Assembly (NCBI GenBank): GCA_902478935.1
Contig: CABSMV010000010.1
Span: 1 to 26,901, forward strand
Origin: an uncultured Collinsella sp.
GTDB lineage: Bacteria > Actinomycetota > Coriobacteriia > Coriobacteriales > Coriobacteriaceae
DNA length: 26,901 nt
Reading direction: 5' to 3'
Shown: one piece after another, positions 7,201-14,915 of the stretch
How positions within the stretch are numbered: the first letter of the stretch is position 1
Layout: the number at the start of each line of letters is the position of its first letter
Program-made: the position numbers and the translations under genes
The notes under the pieces: model-generated
The model's database searches: none
Told to the model about the DNA's origin: nothing
Seen by the model: only the letters and a program-made list of their open reading frames with translations

Positions 7201-7713
7201 TTACAGCCCCAGGCTCTGCTTGGTGGCGGCGCACGTGAGCTCGCCGTGCTTAACGCCGCGCAGGCCCAGCAGGCGGTCGGCTAGTTCGTAGACGCGCTCG
7301 CCGCGACCCTTGAGTGCCAGGATTTCCAAGCAGTTGTGGTGATCCAAATGCACGTGCATCGTCGATACGATCTCGTCGGTGTAGTCGTGCTGCACCTCGT
7401 CCAGGCGGCGCGTCAGATCGCCGGTGTGATGGTCGTAGATCATGGTGAGCGACCCGATAACGTGCTCATCGGGCGTGCGCATCTGCTCTTTGGCGATTGA
7501 GGCGCGAATCAAATCGCGCACGGCCTCGGAGCGGTTGGCCACGTCGCCGCGGCGCCCGATCTGCTCGTCAAAACGGCGCAGCAGGTCGTCGGGTGCGGTA
7601 ACCGAAAAACGGACCAGCTCGGAGCCGGAGCCACTACAGTGGCAGCTCGCGTCACCGTCCGCCCCGTGCGGATGCTCGTGCTCGTACCCGCAGCAGTGCT
7701 CGTGTTCGGCCAC
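7201..7713 (-). CDS. nikR: NikR-family nickel-responsive regulator with His/Cys-rich N-terminal tail
   Basis: A 170-residue protein. Residues about 32-75 form a ribbon-helix-helix DNA-binding domain (SELVRFSVTAPDDLLRRFDEQ) and the rest an ACT-like nickel-binding domain. The four nickel ligands known from E. coli NikR (His76, His87, His89, Cys95) are matched with exact spacing by His109, His120, His122 and Cys128. Unusually, about 30 residues precede the RHH domain and contain six His and four Cys (MAEHEHCCGYEHEHPH, then CHC), resembling the metal-storage tail of HypB. The start is GTG, one base after the stop of the preceding small gene. It probably controls nickel uptake or this hyp cluster; no clear operator was seen. 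Confidence 0.9.
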   Translation of the reverse strand: MAEHEHCCGYEHEHPHGADGDASCHCSGSGSELVRFSVTAPDDLLRRFDEQIGRRGDVANRSEAVRDLIRASIAKEQMRTPDEHVIGSLTMIYDHHTGDLTRRLDEVQHDYTDEIVSTMHVHLDHHNCLEILALKGRGERVYELADRLLGLRGVKHGELTCAATKQSLGL

Positions 7714-7714
7714 C

Positions 7715-7963
7715 TTACACCAGCTTCACGGAGCCGACGGAGTTGTGGTCGGCCTCGATGGCTTCCTCGTAGCCCTCGAGCGCGTCATGCGCCTCGTGGA
7801 GCGCGGCCATGGCGGCCTCGAGCTTGGCGCCGATGCGCTCCATGTCAAAATTCTCGGTCGCATGCAGCAGCTGATGGCTCCACTCGTGAGCGAGCTCGAT
7901 GGTGTCGTCGACCTGCTTGACGCTCATGGCAAGCTGGCTCATGTTCATTCCGACGTCATGCAT
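7715..7963 (-). CDS. Small His-rich helical protein, first gene of the nikR-hyp cluster
   Basis: An 82-residue protein I do not recognise. The sequence is almost wholly amphipathic helix (IELAHEWSHQLLHATENFD, MERIGAKLEAAMAALHEAHDA), suggesting a helical hairpin. His26, His30 and His34 are spaced i, i+4, i+8 so would line one helix face, with His56 and His59 on the second helix; this could bind a metal. There are no cysteines, signal peptide or membrane segment. AAGGAG lies eight bases before the ATG. Its stop TAA is one base from the GTG of nikR, pointing to coupled translation. By position it may act in nickel handling or sensing, but that is inference. Confidence 0.75.
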   Translation of the reverse strand: MHDVGMNMSQLAMSVKQVDDTIELAHEWSHQLLHATENFDMERIGAKLEAAMAALHEAHDALEGYEEAIEADHNSVGSVKLV

Positions 7964-8033
7964 GGAAAATCTCCTTTTGTATGGGGCAGTTCAGTGGTTC
8001 AGATTTTACTACGCCCGCTCTGTGCGCAGCTGC

Positions 8034-8073
8034 ATAAGAAAACGGGTGCGAGTCTGTGCGACCCGCACCCGTT
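8034..8073 (-). terminator. Terminator downstream of trxA
   Basis: AACGGGTGCG (8041-8050) pairs with CGCACCCGTT (8064-8073). On the minus strand the stem is followed by TTTTCTT, so it ends transcripts from trxA and separates them from the nikR-hyp operon. Confidence 0.75.
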
Positions 8074-8194
8074 CACTGGGGGCTGTTTGTGACTACCATA
8101 CTATCCGTGGTTGCACTCGGTGCATCCAGAAGTCCGGCGAGCGGTGCAAAAGCGCTCATGGACGGCAGGCAGACGGCAACATGTAACAAGCGTA

Positions 8195-8515
8195 TTACAG
8201 ATGCTTCTCCAGCAGCGCCTGCAGCCTCGCCTTGGGCAGAGCGCCAACCGAGCGGTCAATCTCCTCGCCGTTCTTAAACACAACCAGCGTGGGGATGCTC
8301 ATGACGCCATACTTCATGGCCAGGTCCTGGTTGTCGTCGACGTTGCATTTGGCAACGGCAAGCTTGCCCGCCAGCTCATCGGCAACCTCGTCAACGATGG
8401 GCGAGAGGGATCGACAGGGCCCGCACCACGGTGCCCAAAAATCGACCAGCACGGGCAGGCTGTCGTTAACGATGGAATCGAAGTTCTCGGGGGTAATCTG
8501 ATTAATGTCAGCCAT
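8195..8515 (-). CDS. trxA: Thioredoxin
   Basis: A 106-residue cytosolic thioredoxin. The redox motif WCGPC is present (Cys31 and Cys34) within VDFWAPWCGPC, and the cis-proline loop MSIPTLVVFKNGE is intact. It reduces disulfides in client proteins using electrons from thioredoxin reductase. The start at 8515 has GGAGG five bases upstream and gives the usual family length; the frame is open further upstream but the added residues do not look like thioredoxin. Monocistronic, with its own terminator, and divergent from the gene at 8652. Confidence 0.95.
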   Translation of the reverse strand: MADINQITPENFDSIVNDSLPVLVDFWAPWCGPCRSLSPIVDEVADELAGKLAVAKCNVDDNQDLAMKYGVMSIPTLVVFKNGEEIDRSVGALPKARLQALLEKHL

Positions 8516-8617
8516 GGTGACCTCCATAATGCGACGCGGCTTGGCCGCGTAAAACTCAGTACGACCGTGCTTATACCCAGCCGCCCGCAAAGCAACCACT
8601 CGTGGGCGGCTCTTTTA

Positions 8618-8623
8618 TATAAT
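8618..8623 (+). promoter_or_regulatory. -10 element for the UDG-like gene
   Basis: A perfect TATAAT lies 28 bases before the start at 8652. The -35 is weak (near ACCACT). Just upstream GCCGCCC and GGGCGGC form an inverted repeat (about 8580-8610) shared with the divergent trxA leader. Confidence 0.45.
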
Positions 8624-8651
8624 GGTGGGCACGCAAACGATTGGAGAGCGC

Positions 8652-9227
8652 ATGCCCACGTCACAAAGCCAGAAAAAAGAAGCCATCGCCCAGGCGACCG
8701 AGCAGGAGCTCGCATCGCTCGCGGGCCGTGGCGTGCGTATCGCGGGCAACGCGTGCTCGCCGATCGTGCTGGTCAAAGGCGATTTGGACGAGGCCGAGCG
8801 TTCGGGTGGCGAGCTTGCCGCCGGCCCGGATGGCGCGGCGTTGCGCAAGGCGCTTGGGGCCATCGGTTACGCGCCCGAGGATTTTTGCGTGCTGGCAAGC
8901 GTCGCCGGCGTGGGCGACGGAGCGGTCGCGGTGGGCGAGACTCTGCCGTGCGAGCTGTTCCGCGAGGCGCTTGAGGCCTTGGACCCCGAGGCGGTGCTAC
9001 TGCTCGACAACAACGCGGCTGACGCCATGCGCGAGACCTACGCCGATATGCTTGTGGCGATCGATGACTTCGACACCGCCATGCTCAAGCCCGGCCTGGT
9101 CGCCCATGTGCAGGGCCGCCGCGTGCTCGCACTCGACGGCTTTGAGGCGGCACTCACCGACAAGGCCGCTAAGCAGCGCATGTGGGCCTACATCAAGCAG
9201 CTGACTCCGGCGGCCGCCCCGCTGTAG
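8652..9227 (+). CDS. Degenerate uracil-DNA-glycosylase-superfamily-like protein
   Basis: A 191-residue protein. The central part has the layout of family 4/5 uracil-DNA glycosylases: a strand (SPIVLVKGDLDEAE) where active enzymes have VGEAPGxxE, then a glycine-containing loop and helix (GPDGAALRKALGAIGY), a second strand (EDFCVLASV) where enzymes have YITNV, and LDPEAVLLLDNNAADAM where enzymes have the LxPxxIVxLGxxA segment. The catalytic and uracil-pocket residues appear lost, and no Cys-ligated Fe-S cluster is visible. Fold assignment is by pattern only; it may be non-catalytic. GGAG at 8643-8646 supports the start at 8652 over the ATG at 8622, which lies inside the -10 element. No partner gene adjoins it. 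Confidence 0.65.
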   Translation: MPTSQSQKKEAIAQATEQELASLAGRGVRIAGNACSPIVLVKGDLDEAERSGGELAAGPDGAALRKALGAIGYAPEDFCVLASVAGVGDGAVAVGETLPCELFREALEALDPEAVLLLDNNAADAMRETYADMLVAIDDFDTAMLKPGLVAHVQGRRVLALDGFEAALTDKAAKQRMWAYIKQLTPAAAPL

Positions 9228-9301
9228 CGAGCCCGCGTCGACAAATGACCCCGAGCGGGCGAGCCGTACCCGCGGAACGCAAATCCGTCGCGCCCGCGCC
9301 C

Positions 9302-10579
9302 TTACATCACGGCGCGCAGCTCAAACCGATCGCCGTTAATGCGGAACTGGCAGTTGCCGTTCATGCGCTCCACGGCAAGTTTGATGCTCCTGGTGCCAAA
9401 GCCGTGGCCCGCATGCCGGGTCACGGGCATGCCGTCGACCATGCGCGGCGCGCGGTCAAACGTGTTGGAAACTAACAGCAGCAGCTGGCCGTCCTCTAAT
9501 CGCAGGTCAAAGTCGACGAATCGCTTTCCTTGGGGTGCGGCGCTTGCGGCGGTGATAGCGTTTTCCAAGGCATTTGAGAGCACGCTAAACAGGTCGGCGT
9601 CACCTACGTGGATGGTTTCGGGTACGGCGGCGCGCAGGTTGGCGGTAATGCCGTTTCTATTGATTTCCGAGTTAAATGACGAAAGCGCAATGTTTACGGT
9701 CTCGTTGGCGCAGAAGCGGCGTACGGCGGTGCGGTCGCCGGCTTCGCAGAGTTCGTCGATGCGATCGAGCGCCTCGTCGGTGTGGCCCTCCTCAATTAAA
9801 GCGGCCAGGCCGCGTAGGAAGTGACGCATGTCGTGGCGAAGAATCGACAGCTCGCGACCAGATTGACGCCAGGCCTCGAGCTCTTTAATGGCGGCGCTGT
9901 CGCGGGTTTCGAGCATCCAGCGCTCTCGTTCGGCGGTTTCCTTTTCTTCGTATTCGCGCAGGTAGACGGCGAGGAACATAAGGTAGAACGCGCAGAGCGC
10001 AAAGGCCAAAAACTCAACCGTCACCACCGAGCCCGAGTGGAACAGCGTGGTGTAGACGTTGGTGGCGTAGTCAAAGATGTAATAGACGAGCGGTAGGATT
10101 AAAAGGATGCCCAGCTCGGTGGTGCTTTTAATCGCCAAGCGCGGACCGATGTCGCCGGCCCAATGCAACAGGACGGCAAAGACGGCGAGCGTGGTCGCGA
10201 TGCGCGCCAGATAGTATGCGATCTGAGAATCGGTTGCGGCAAATGCGGCGATGCCCATCCAATTGCTGAACTGGCAGCTCAGATAGGCACTCGTAATGCC
10301 GAGCACGGCAAGCAGCGGGCTCAGGCGGTAGCGCGCGCACAAATAGATGATGAGCGGCAGATGCACGACGAGCGGATATACCTGGCGGGCGAAAAGCTCT
10401 CCGCCGACGGCATTGGCGAGGCCAAATGCGCATCCGGTTACGGCACCGACCAGCACCAGTTCAAGCGCATGACGCCGGTTGATCTCGACACCGCACAGCG
10501 CCGCCGAGGCAAAGACGCCAAAGAGTAGCGTTGTGGCGTGGTGGATTGCCCAAAGGACCATTTCGACCGAGGAGACCAT
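9302..10579 (-). CDS. AgrC-like sensor histidine kinase (GHKL ATPase)
   Basis: A 425-residue membrane kinase. About six hydrophobic segments fill residues 1-205, followed by a charged coiled-coil linker (EYEEKETAERERWMLETRD). The phospho-acceptor is His249 in LRHDMRHFLRG, the pattern of the AgrC/ComD/VirS group. The ATP-binding domain has the N box (SNALENAI, about 335-342) and the G box GHGFGTRSI (391-399). The ATG overlaps the TGA of the upstream response regulator (TGATG), so the two are translated together. Such kinases usually sense peptide pheromones, but no precursor peptide or AgrB-type peptidase gene is next to it, so the ligand is unknown. Confidence 0.9.
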   Translation of the reverse strand: MVSSVEMVLWAIHHATTLLFGVFASAALCGVEINRRHALELVLVGAVTGCAFGLANAVGGELFARQVYPLVVHLPLIIYLCARYRLSPLLAVLGITSAYLSCQFSNWMGIAAFAATDSQIAYYLARIATTLAVFAVLLHWAGDIGPRLAIKSTTELGILLILPLVYYIFDYATNVYTTLFHSGSVVTVEFLAFALCAFYLMFLAVYLREYEEKETAERERWMLETRDSAAIKELEAWRQSGRELSILRHDMRHFLRGLAALIEEGHTDEALDRIDELCEAGDRTAVRRFCANETVNIALSSFNSEINRNGITANLRAAVPETIHVGDADLFSVLSNALENAITAASAAPQGKRFVDFDLRLEDGQLLLLVSNTFDRAPRMVDGMPVTRHAGHGFGTRSIKLAVERMNGNCQFRINGDRFELRAVM

Positions 10580-11301
10580 CAGTGTCTCCCAGCCTCAAAG
10601 CGCGCCGCAAAGTAGGCGTCTTGGAATCCCTGCTTGCAACTGCGCGAAAGCGGGATGCACGCGCCCGAGCGCATGACGATGTCCGTGCGGTCAAAGTGAT
10701 CGATGTTGCGCAGGTTGACCTGGTAGCTGCGGTGGCATTTAAAGAAGGTGGCATTTTGCGCCAAACGGTCCTCGACGCTGCGGAACGACTCGAGTGCCTC
10801 GATGTCGCGTCCGTCGCGCAGGTGGAAGACCACGTGCTTGTTGCGCGCCTCGGCATATTCGATGTCGGACAGGCGCAGGGCGTGGTAGCCAAAGGAAGTT
10901 TTGATCACGAGCTCGTCGGTTGCCGCCGGGCGCATGCTCGAAAGCTCGTTAAGTAACTGCGCCAGGCGTTCGTAAGTCACGGGCTTGAGCAGGTAGTCGA
11001 AGGCGCGGACCTCGTAGGATTCCAGCGCGAACTCGGGCGACGAGGTGAGGAACACCAGGCGCACGGCGGTGTCGGCCTGGCGCAGTTCGCGTGCGGTGTC
11101 CATGCCGTTGACGAGCGGCATGATCATATCGAGCAAGATGATGTCGGCGCGCGATGCGGCATGGCGGGCCAGCAGGTCCTCGCCGCGCGTGACGAGCGCA
11201 ACATCGACCGCCGTGCCCGTCTCGGTCGACCAACGGTCGATCATCCGGTGCAGTCTATCTAGAAAAGCGACATCATCGTCGCAGGCAATAATCTTGAGCA
11301 T
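10579..11301 (-). CDS. LytTR-family response regulator (AgrA-like)
   Basis: A 240-residue two-domain regulator. The receiver (residues 1-120) shows the acidic pocket (CDDD, residues 7-10), phospho-acceptor Asp58 in ILLDMIMP, the conserved Ser/Thr region FLTSS and Lys in LLKPV. The C-terminal LytTR DNA-binding domain (about 133-236) contains IEYAEARNKHVVFHL, CHRSYQVNLRNIDHF and the terminal SRSCKQGF segment. It is the cognate partner of the overlapping kinase gene at 9302-10579. AGGGGG stands just before the start. Targets cannot be deduced; the pair may control its own promoter. Confidence 0.92.
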   Translation of the reverse strand: MLKIIACDDDVAFLDRLHRMIDRWSTETGTAVDVALVTRGEDLLARHAASRADIILLDMIMPLVNGMDTARELRQADTAVRLVFLTSSPEFALESYEVRAFDYLLKPVTYERLAQLLNELSSMRPAATDELVIKTSFGYHALRLSDIEYAEARNKHVVFHLRDGRDIEALESFRSVEDRLAQNATFFKCHRSYQVNLRNIDHFDRTDIVMRSGACIPLSRSCKQGFQDAYFAARFEAGRH

Positions 11302-11507
11302 TCGGCCCCCTTAGTAGTTCGATTTTGCCACATTGGGTGCGGACCGCTCGCGGAGGCGTGTCCCATTTGCGCCCCACGTCGCGCAACTCGCGCCGAGCGG
11401 TATTGCGGTGGCGAAAGATGCCTCCTGCGCCATCGAGAGCTCAGCTATCCTCAGCTTGCCAGTTCGAATATGGACCTGCCACATGATTGAATCTTTATTT
11501 CAACTTT

Positions 11508-11557
11508 ACACCTAGGTTTACAGCTGTCTTGTCAGCTGTAAACCTAGGTGTCATACT
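11508..11557 (+). promoter_or_regulatory. NAD operon operator (probable NiaR site) overlapping promoter
   Basis: A perfect inverted repeat has 19-bp arms at 11508-11526 (ACACCTAGGTTTACAGCTG) and 11533-11551 (its reverse complement) around TCTTGT. Inside it TTGTCA (11529-11534) serves as -35, with CATACT (11552-11557) as -10 after a 17-base spacer. A repressor bound here would block RNA polymerase. The fourth gene of the operon encodes a NiaR-type regulator, and NiaR sites in other bacteria are palindromes rich in ACAC/GTAAAC-type half sites, so autoregulation by niacin is the best reading. Confidence 0.85.
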
Positions 11558-11592
11558 AAAGCCCCAAGATTCGCCAAAAGAGAGGGGCCTTG

Positions 11593-12618
11593 ATGGCACA
11601 GAGCGCGAACATGGATGCGTCGGAGCTTGCACGCGATATCGCGGCCGGCTTGGCATCGGCAACGACGGCAACGGAGCGTGCGGCACTGGTGCCCGCAGAG
11701 CTCGTCGAGGCCATTCAGCAACTAAAAACCCAACGTGACGCGGTGATCCTGGCGCACTATTACGTGGCGCCCGAGGTCCAAGCCGTTGCCGATTACGTCG
11801 GCGATAGCTTCTACCTGGCAAAGCTCGCCAAGAGCCTGCCGCAGCAGACCATCGTGTTGTGCGGCGTGGAGTTTATGGGCGAGAGCGCCAAGCTGCTCAA
11901 TCCCACTAAGACCGTGCTGCTGCCCGAGCCGGGCGCAGACTGTCCCATGGCGCACATGGTCAAGCGCGAGACGGTTGACGCGGCGCGCGCCGAGTACGGC
12001 GACGACCTGGCCGTGGTGTGCTACGTCAACTCCACGGTCGAGATCAAGAGCTGGAGCGACGTGTGCGTCACCAGCTCCAACGCCGTCAAGATCGTGTCCG
12101 AGCTGCCGCAGCAGCATATCCTGTTCATTCCCGACCAAAACCTGGGCCGCTTCGTAGCCGAGCAGGTGCCGCAAAAGCACGTCATCCTCAACAACGGCTA
12201 CTGCCCGCGCCATCACATCATCACCGTCGAGCAGATCGTCGACGCGACGGAGGCCCACCCCGACGCGCTCGTGCTGGCGCACCCCGAGTGCAAGGCCGAC
12301 GTCCTGGCCGAGGCCGACTACATCGGCTCCACCGCCGGCATCATCAGGTATGCCGAGGAGTCCGACGCGAGCGAGTTCATCATCGTGACGGTCCGCGGCG
12401 TGCTCTACGAGCTCGAGCGCCGCTGCCAGGGCACTGGCAAGAAGTTCTACTTCCCCGCGGTGCAGCCCACCTGCGTCAACATGGATCTCATCACGCTCGA
12501 AAAGCTCGTGCGCTGCCTGGAGACGGGCGAGGGCGAGGTGCAGATCGGCGTGTCGGACGAGGCTGCCGACCAGGCCAAGCTCACGCTCGACCGTATGCTC
12601 GAGTACGCAGCGCGCTAG
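11593..12618 (+). CDS. nadA: Quinolinate synthase NadA
   Basis: A 341-residue [4Fe-4S] enzyme that condenses iminoaspartate with dihydroxyacetone phosphate to give quinolinate. Family landmarks: LAHYYVAPEVQ, FMGESAKLLNP, CYVNSTVEIKSW, HPECKADV, and PTCVNM. Likely cluster ligands are Cys90 (IVLCGVEFM), Cys204 (GYCPRHH) and Cys294 (PTCVNM). The ATG at 11593 follows GAGGGG by five bases; a TTG immediately before it extends the frame by one codon and is not preferred. First gene of the nadA-nadB-nadC-niaR operon, 36 bases after the predicted -10. Confidence 0.97.
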   Translation: MAQSANMDASELARDIAAGLASATTATERAALVPAELVEAIQQLKTQRDAVILAHYYVAPEVQAVADYVGDSFYLAKLAKSLPQQTIVLCGVEFMGESAKLLNPTKTVLLPEPGADCPMAHMVKRETVDAARAEYGDDLAVVCYVNSTVEIKSWSDVCVTSSNAVKIVSELPQQHILFIPDQNLGRFVAEQVPQKHVILNNGYCPRHHIITVEQIVDATEAHPDALVLAHPECKADVLAEADYIGSTAGIIRYAEESDASEFIIVTVRGVLYELERRCQGTGKKFYFPAVQPTCVNMDLITLEKLVRCLETGEGEVQIGVSDEAADQAKLTLDRMLEYAAR

Positions 12619-12623
12619 AACAA

Positions 12624-12654
12624 TGTTGCATGAGGGACGGTCCCTTATGTCACA
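12624..12654. repeat. Small palindrome in the nadA-nadB gap
   Basis: An imperfect inverted repeat with core AGGGAC-GG-TCCCT (12633-12645) and partly complementary flanks (TGTTGCATG / TATGTCACA). It fills most of the 56-base nadA-nadB spacer. The GGGAC core recalls the GGGGAC-containing palindromes elsewhere in the window. Confidence 0.6.
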
Positions 12655-12674
12655 TTACAAGGGAGAGGATTCCT

Positions 12675-14051
12675 GTGGAAACCAAGCAATACCCCGATAT
12701 GGAGTGCGACGTCGTTATTGCCGGCTGCGGCGTGGCGGGTCTGTACGCGGCGCTCAACCTGCCGACGAGCACGCGCGTGATCATGCTCTCCAAGGGCGCG
12801 GTCGACGAGTGCGACTCGATGCTCGCGCAGGGCGGCATCTGCGTGCTGCCCGAGGGCACGGACTACGATGCCTTCTTTGAGGACACCATGCACGCCGGCC
12901 ATTACGAGAACCGCCGCGAGAGCGTCGACATCATGATCCGCTCGAGCCGCTCGGTCATCAACGACCTGCTAGCGATGGGCGTGGATTTTGAGCGCAAGGC
13001 CGATGGCAGTCTCGACTTTACCCGCGAGGGCGCACACAGCCGTCCGCGCATTGCCTTCCATGCCGATATCACCGGCAAGGAGATTACGACCAAGCTGCTT
13101 CAGGCTGTCCGCAAGCTGGACAACGTGCAGATTTTTGAGCACGTGGCCATGACCGACATCCTAACGGGCGAGCGTGACGGCGCCACGGTGTGCACCGGCG
13201 TCGTCGCCGTTCCCGTGGACGAGAACAGCTCGGTTCGTCCTGCCGACGAGCTGACAAATGCCGCCGAGGGCGTGCATGCCGGCGAGCCGTTTAAGATTCA
13301 TGCCCGCCACACGCTGTGGGCGACGGGCGGTATCGGAGGCGTATACGACCATTCGACCAACTACCCGCAGCTCACGGGCGATGCCTGCTACATTGCTCAG
13401 GAGCATGGCATTAAGATGGAGCACCTGGACTACGTGCAGATTCACCCCACAGGGCTGTTCTCGCCGCAGCCGGGCCGCACCTTCCTGATCAGCGAGAGCT
13501 GCCGCGGCGAGGGCGCGATTTTGCTCAACGCCGCTGGCGAGCGCTTTACCGACGAGCTTCAGCCGCGCGATGTGGTCGCCGCCGCCATTCGCGAGCAGAT
13601 GAAGCAGGACGGCACCGAGCACGAGTGGCTGAGCTTTGCCCCCGTCGAGCGCGATGTGGTGACCGGGCACTTTGCCAACATTCGCGCACGTTGCCTGGAG
13701 GACGGCCGCGACATCTTGGACGAGCCCATCCCCGTTACGCCCACGCAGCACTACTTTATGGGCGGCGTGTGGGTCGACAAGGACGGCCGCACCTCGATGC
13801 CCGAGCTCTACGCCGCGGGCGAGACGGCTTGCAACGGTGTTCACGGCAAGAACCGCCTTGCATCAAACAGCCTGCTCGAGGCACTGGTCTGGGGTCGTCG
13901 CGCCGCGTGGTATATGCGTACCGGCGAGTCGCTGGCCGTGGAGCAGGAGGGCGATCCCGCGCTCGATGGCCGTCATCGCGCCCTAAGCGCCGATACCCTG
14001 GCAATCGATGATTTGGCCCGTGCCGCCGGCACGCAGGCCGTGGAGGAGTAG
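12675..14051 (+). CDS. nadB: L-aspartate oxidase NadB
   Basis: A 458-residue FAD enzyme that oxidises L-aspartate to iminoaspartate for NadA. The N-terminal dinucleotide-binding fold is VVIAGCGVAGLYAAL; further succinate-dehydrogenase-flavoprotein-like motifs are SMLAQGGI, ATGGIGGVY, QIHPTGL, SESCRGEGAIL and the C-terminal HGKNRLASNSLLEALVWG. The GTG at 12675 is taken as start: GGGAGAGG is six bases upstream and it gives the expected N-terminus; the frame is open far upstream into nadA but that is out-of-frame overlap. It is shorter than E. coli NadB, with a reduced C-terminal helical part. Three bases separate it from nadC. Confidence 0.94.
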   Translation: METKQYPDMECDVVIAGCGVAGLYAALNLPTSTRVIMLSKGAVDECDSMLAQGGICVLPEGTDYDAFFEDTMHAGHYENRRESVDIMIRSSRSVINDLLAMGVDFERKADGSLDFTREGAHSRPRIAFHADITGKEITTKLLQAVRKLDNVQIFEHVAMTDILTGERDGATVCTGVVAVPVDENSSVRPADELTNAAEGVHAGEPFKIHARHTLWATGGIGGVYDHSTNYPQLTGDACYIAQEHGIKMEHLDYVQIHPTGLFSPQPGRTFLISESCRGEGAILLNAAGERFTDELQPRDVVAAAIREQMKQDGTEHEWLSFAPVERDVVTGHFANIRARCLEDGRDILDEPIPVTPTQHYFMGGVWVDKDGRTSMPELYAAGETACNGVHGKNRLASNSLLEALVWGRRAAWYMRTGESLAVEQEGDPALDGRHRALSADTLAIDDLARAAGTQAVEE

Positions 14052-14054
14052 ACC

Positions 14055-14915
14055 ATGAATCCCATTACCATGAAGCTCGTCGTCGATGATCTGATTCTGC
14101 AGGCTCTGCGCGAGGACATTACCTTTGAGGACGTGAGCACGGCGAGCGTGTGTCCCACGGCGCGTCCCGCCACGGTGGAGCTTATCGCCAAGGCCGATGG
14201 CATCATCGCGGGCCTGGATGTATTCGCTCGCACCTTTGAGCTGCTGGATTCGCAGAGTTCGGTGCTGTTTGATGTTGCCGATGGTGACGAGGTGCACGCC
14301 GGTGACCACGTGGGCCAGGTGCGCGGAGACGCGCGCGTGCTGCTTTCGGGCGAGCGCGTGGCGCTCAACTACCTGCAGCGCATGAGCGGCATCGCTACCT
14401 ATACGCACCAGATGGCCGCGGCGCTCGAGGGCACCAAGACCGTGCTTGTCGACACACGCAAGACCACGCCGGGCATGCGCGTCTTCGAGAAGGCCGCGGT
14501 CGAGATCGGCGGCGGCAGCAACCACCGTTACAACCTGTCGACGGCCGTCATGCTCAAGGACAACCACATCGATGCCGCCGGTGGCGTGACGCGTGCGATC
14601 GAGATGGCGCGCGCCCATGCATCGTTTACCACGACGGTCGAGATCGAGTGCGAGAACCTGGACATGGTGCGCGAGGCTGTGGAGGCCGGCGCCGACATCA
14701 TCATGTTCGACAACATGACCCACGACGACATGGCTGCAGCGATTGAGCTTATCGCCGGCCGTGCCAAGACCGAGTGCTCGGGCAACGTGGATGCCAACAA
14801 TATCCGCGCGCTCGCCGACCTGGGCGTTGACTTTATCAGCTCGGGGGCGTTGACGCACTCTGCGCCGATTCTCGACCTCTCGCTCAAGCACCTGCGTCTG
14901 TTGGACGGTAAATAA
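14055..14915 (+). CDS. nadC: Nicotinate-nucleotide pyrophosphorylase (carboxylating) NadC
   Basis: A 286-residue quinolinate phosphoribosyltransferase that turns quinolinate and PRPP into nicotinate mononucleotide, CO2 and pyrophosphate. The alpha/beta-barrel active-site motifs are clear: DTRKTTPGMR, EKAAVEIGGGSNHRYNLST, MLKDNHID, and the late IECENLDMVREAV and IMFDNM. Normal length. A GGAGG in the end of nadB acts as ribosome site. The stop TAA shares its last A with the ATG of the next gene (TAATG). Confidence 0.97.
   Translation: MNPITMKLVVDDLILQALREDITFEDVSTASVCPTARPATVELIAKADGIIAGLDVFARTFELLDSQSSVLFDVADGDEVHAGDHVGQVRGDARVLLSGERVALNYLQRMSGIATYTHQMAAALEGTKTVLVDTRKTTPGMRVFEKAAVEIGGGSNHRYNLSTAVMLKDNHIDAAGGVTRAIEMARAHASFTTTVEIECENLDMVREAVEAGADIIMFDNMTHDDMAAAIELIAGRAKTECSGNVDANNIRALADLGVDFISSGALTHSAPILDLSLKHLRLLDGK

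Noticed and set aside
7964..8033. A NikR operator of the GTATGA-N16-TCATAC type before the nikR-hyp cluster
   Set aside because: No such pair of half sites was visible in the upstream region.
8622..8651. ATG at 8622 as start of the UDG-like gene
   Set aside because: It lies inside the TATAAT box and has no ribosome site; the ATG at 8652 has GGAG at normal distance.
12018..12674. Upstream extension of the nadB frame through nadA
   Set aside because: It overlaps nadA out of frame and is Arg-rich nonsense; the GTG at 12675 with GGGAGAGG gives the proper FAD-binding N-terminus.
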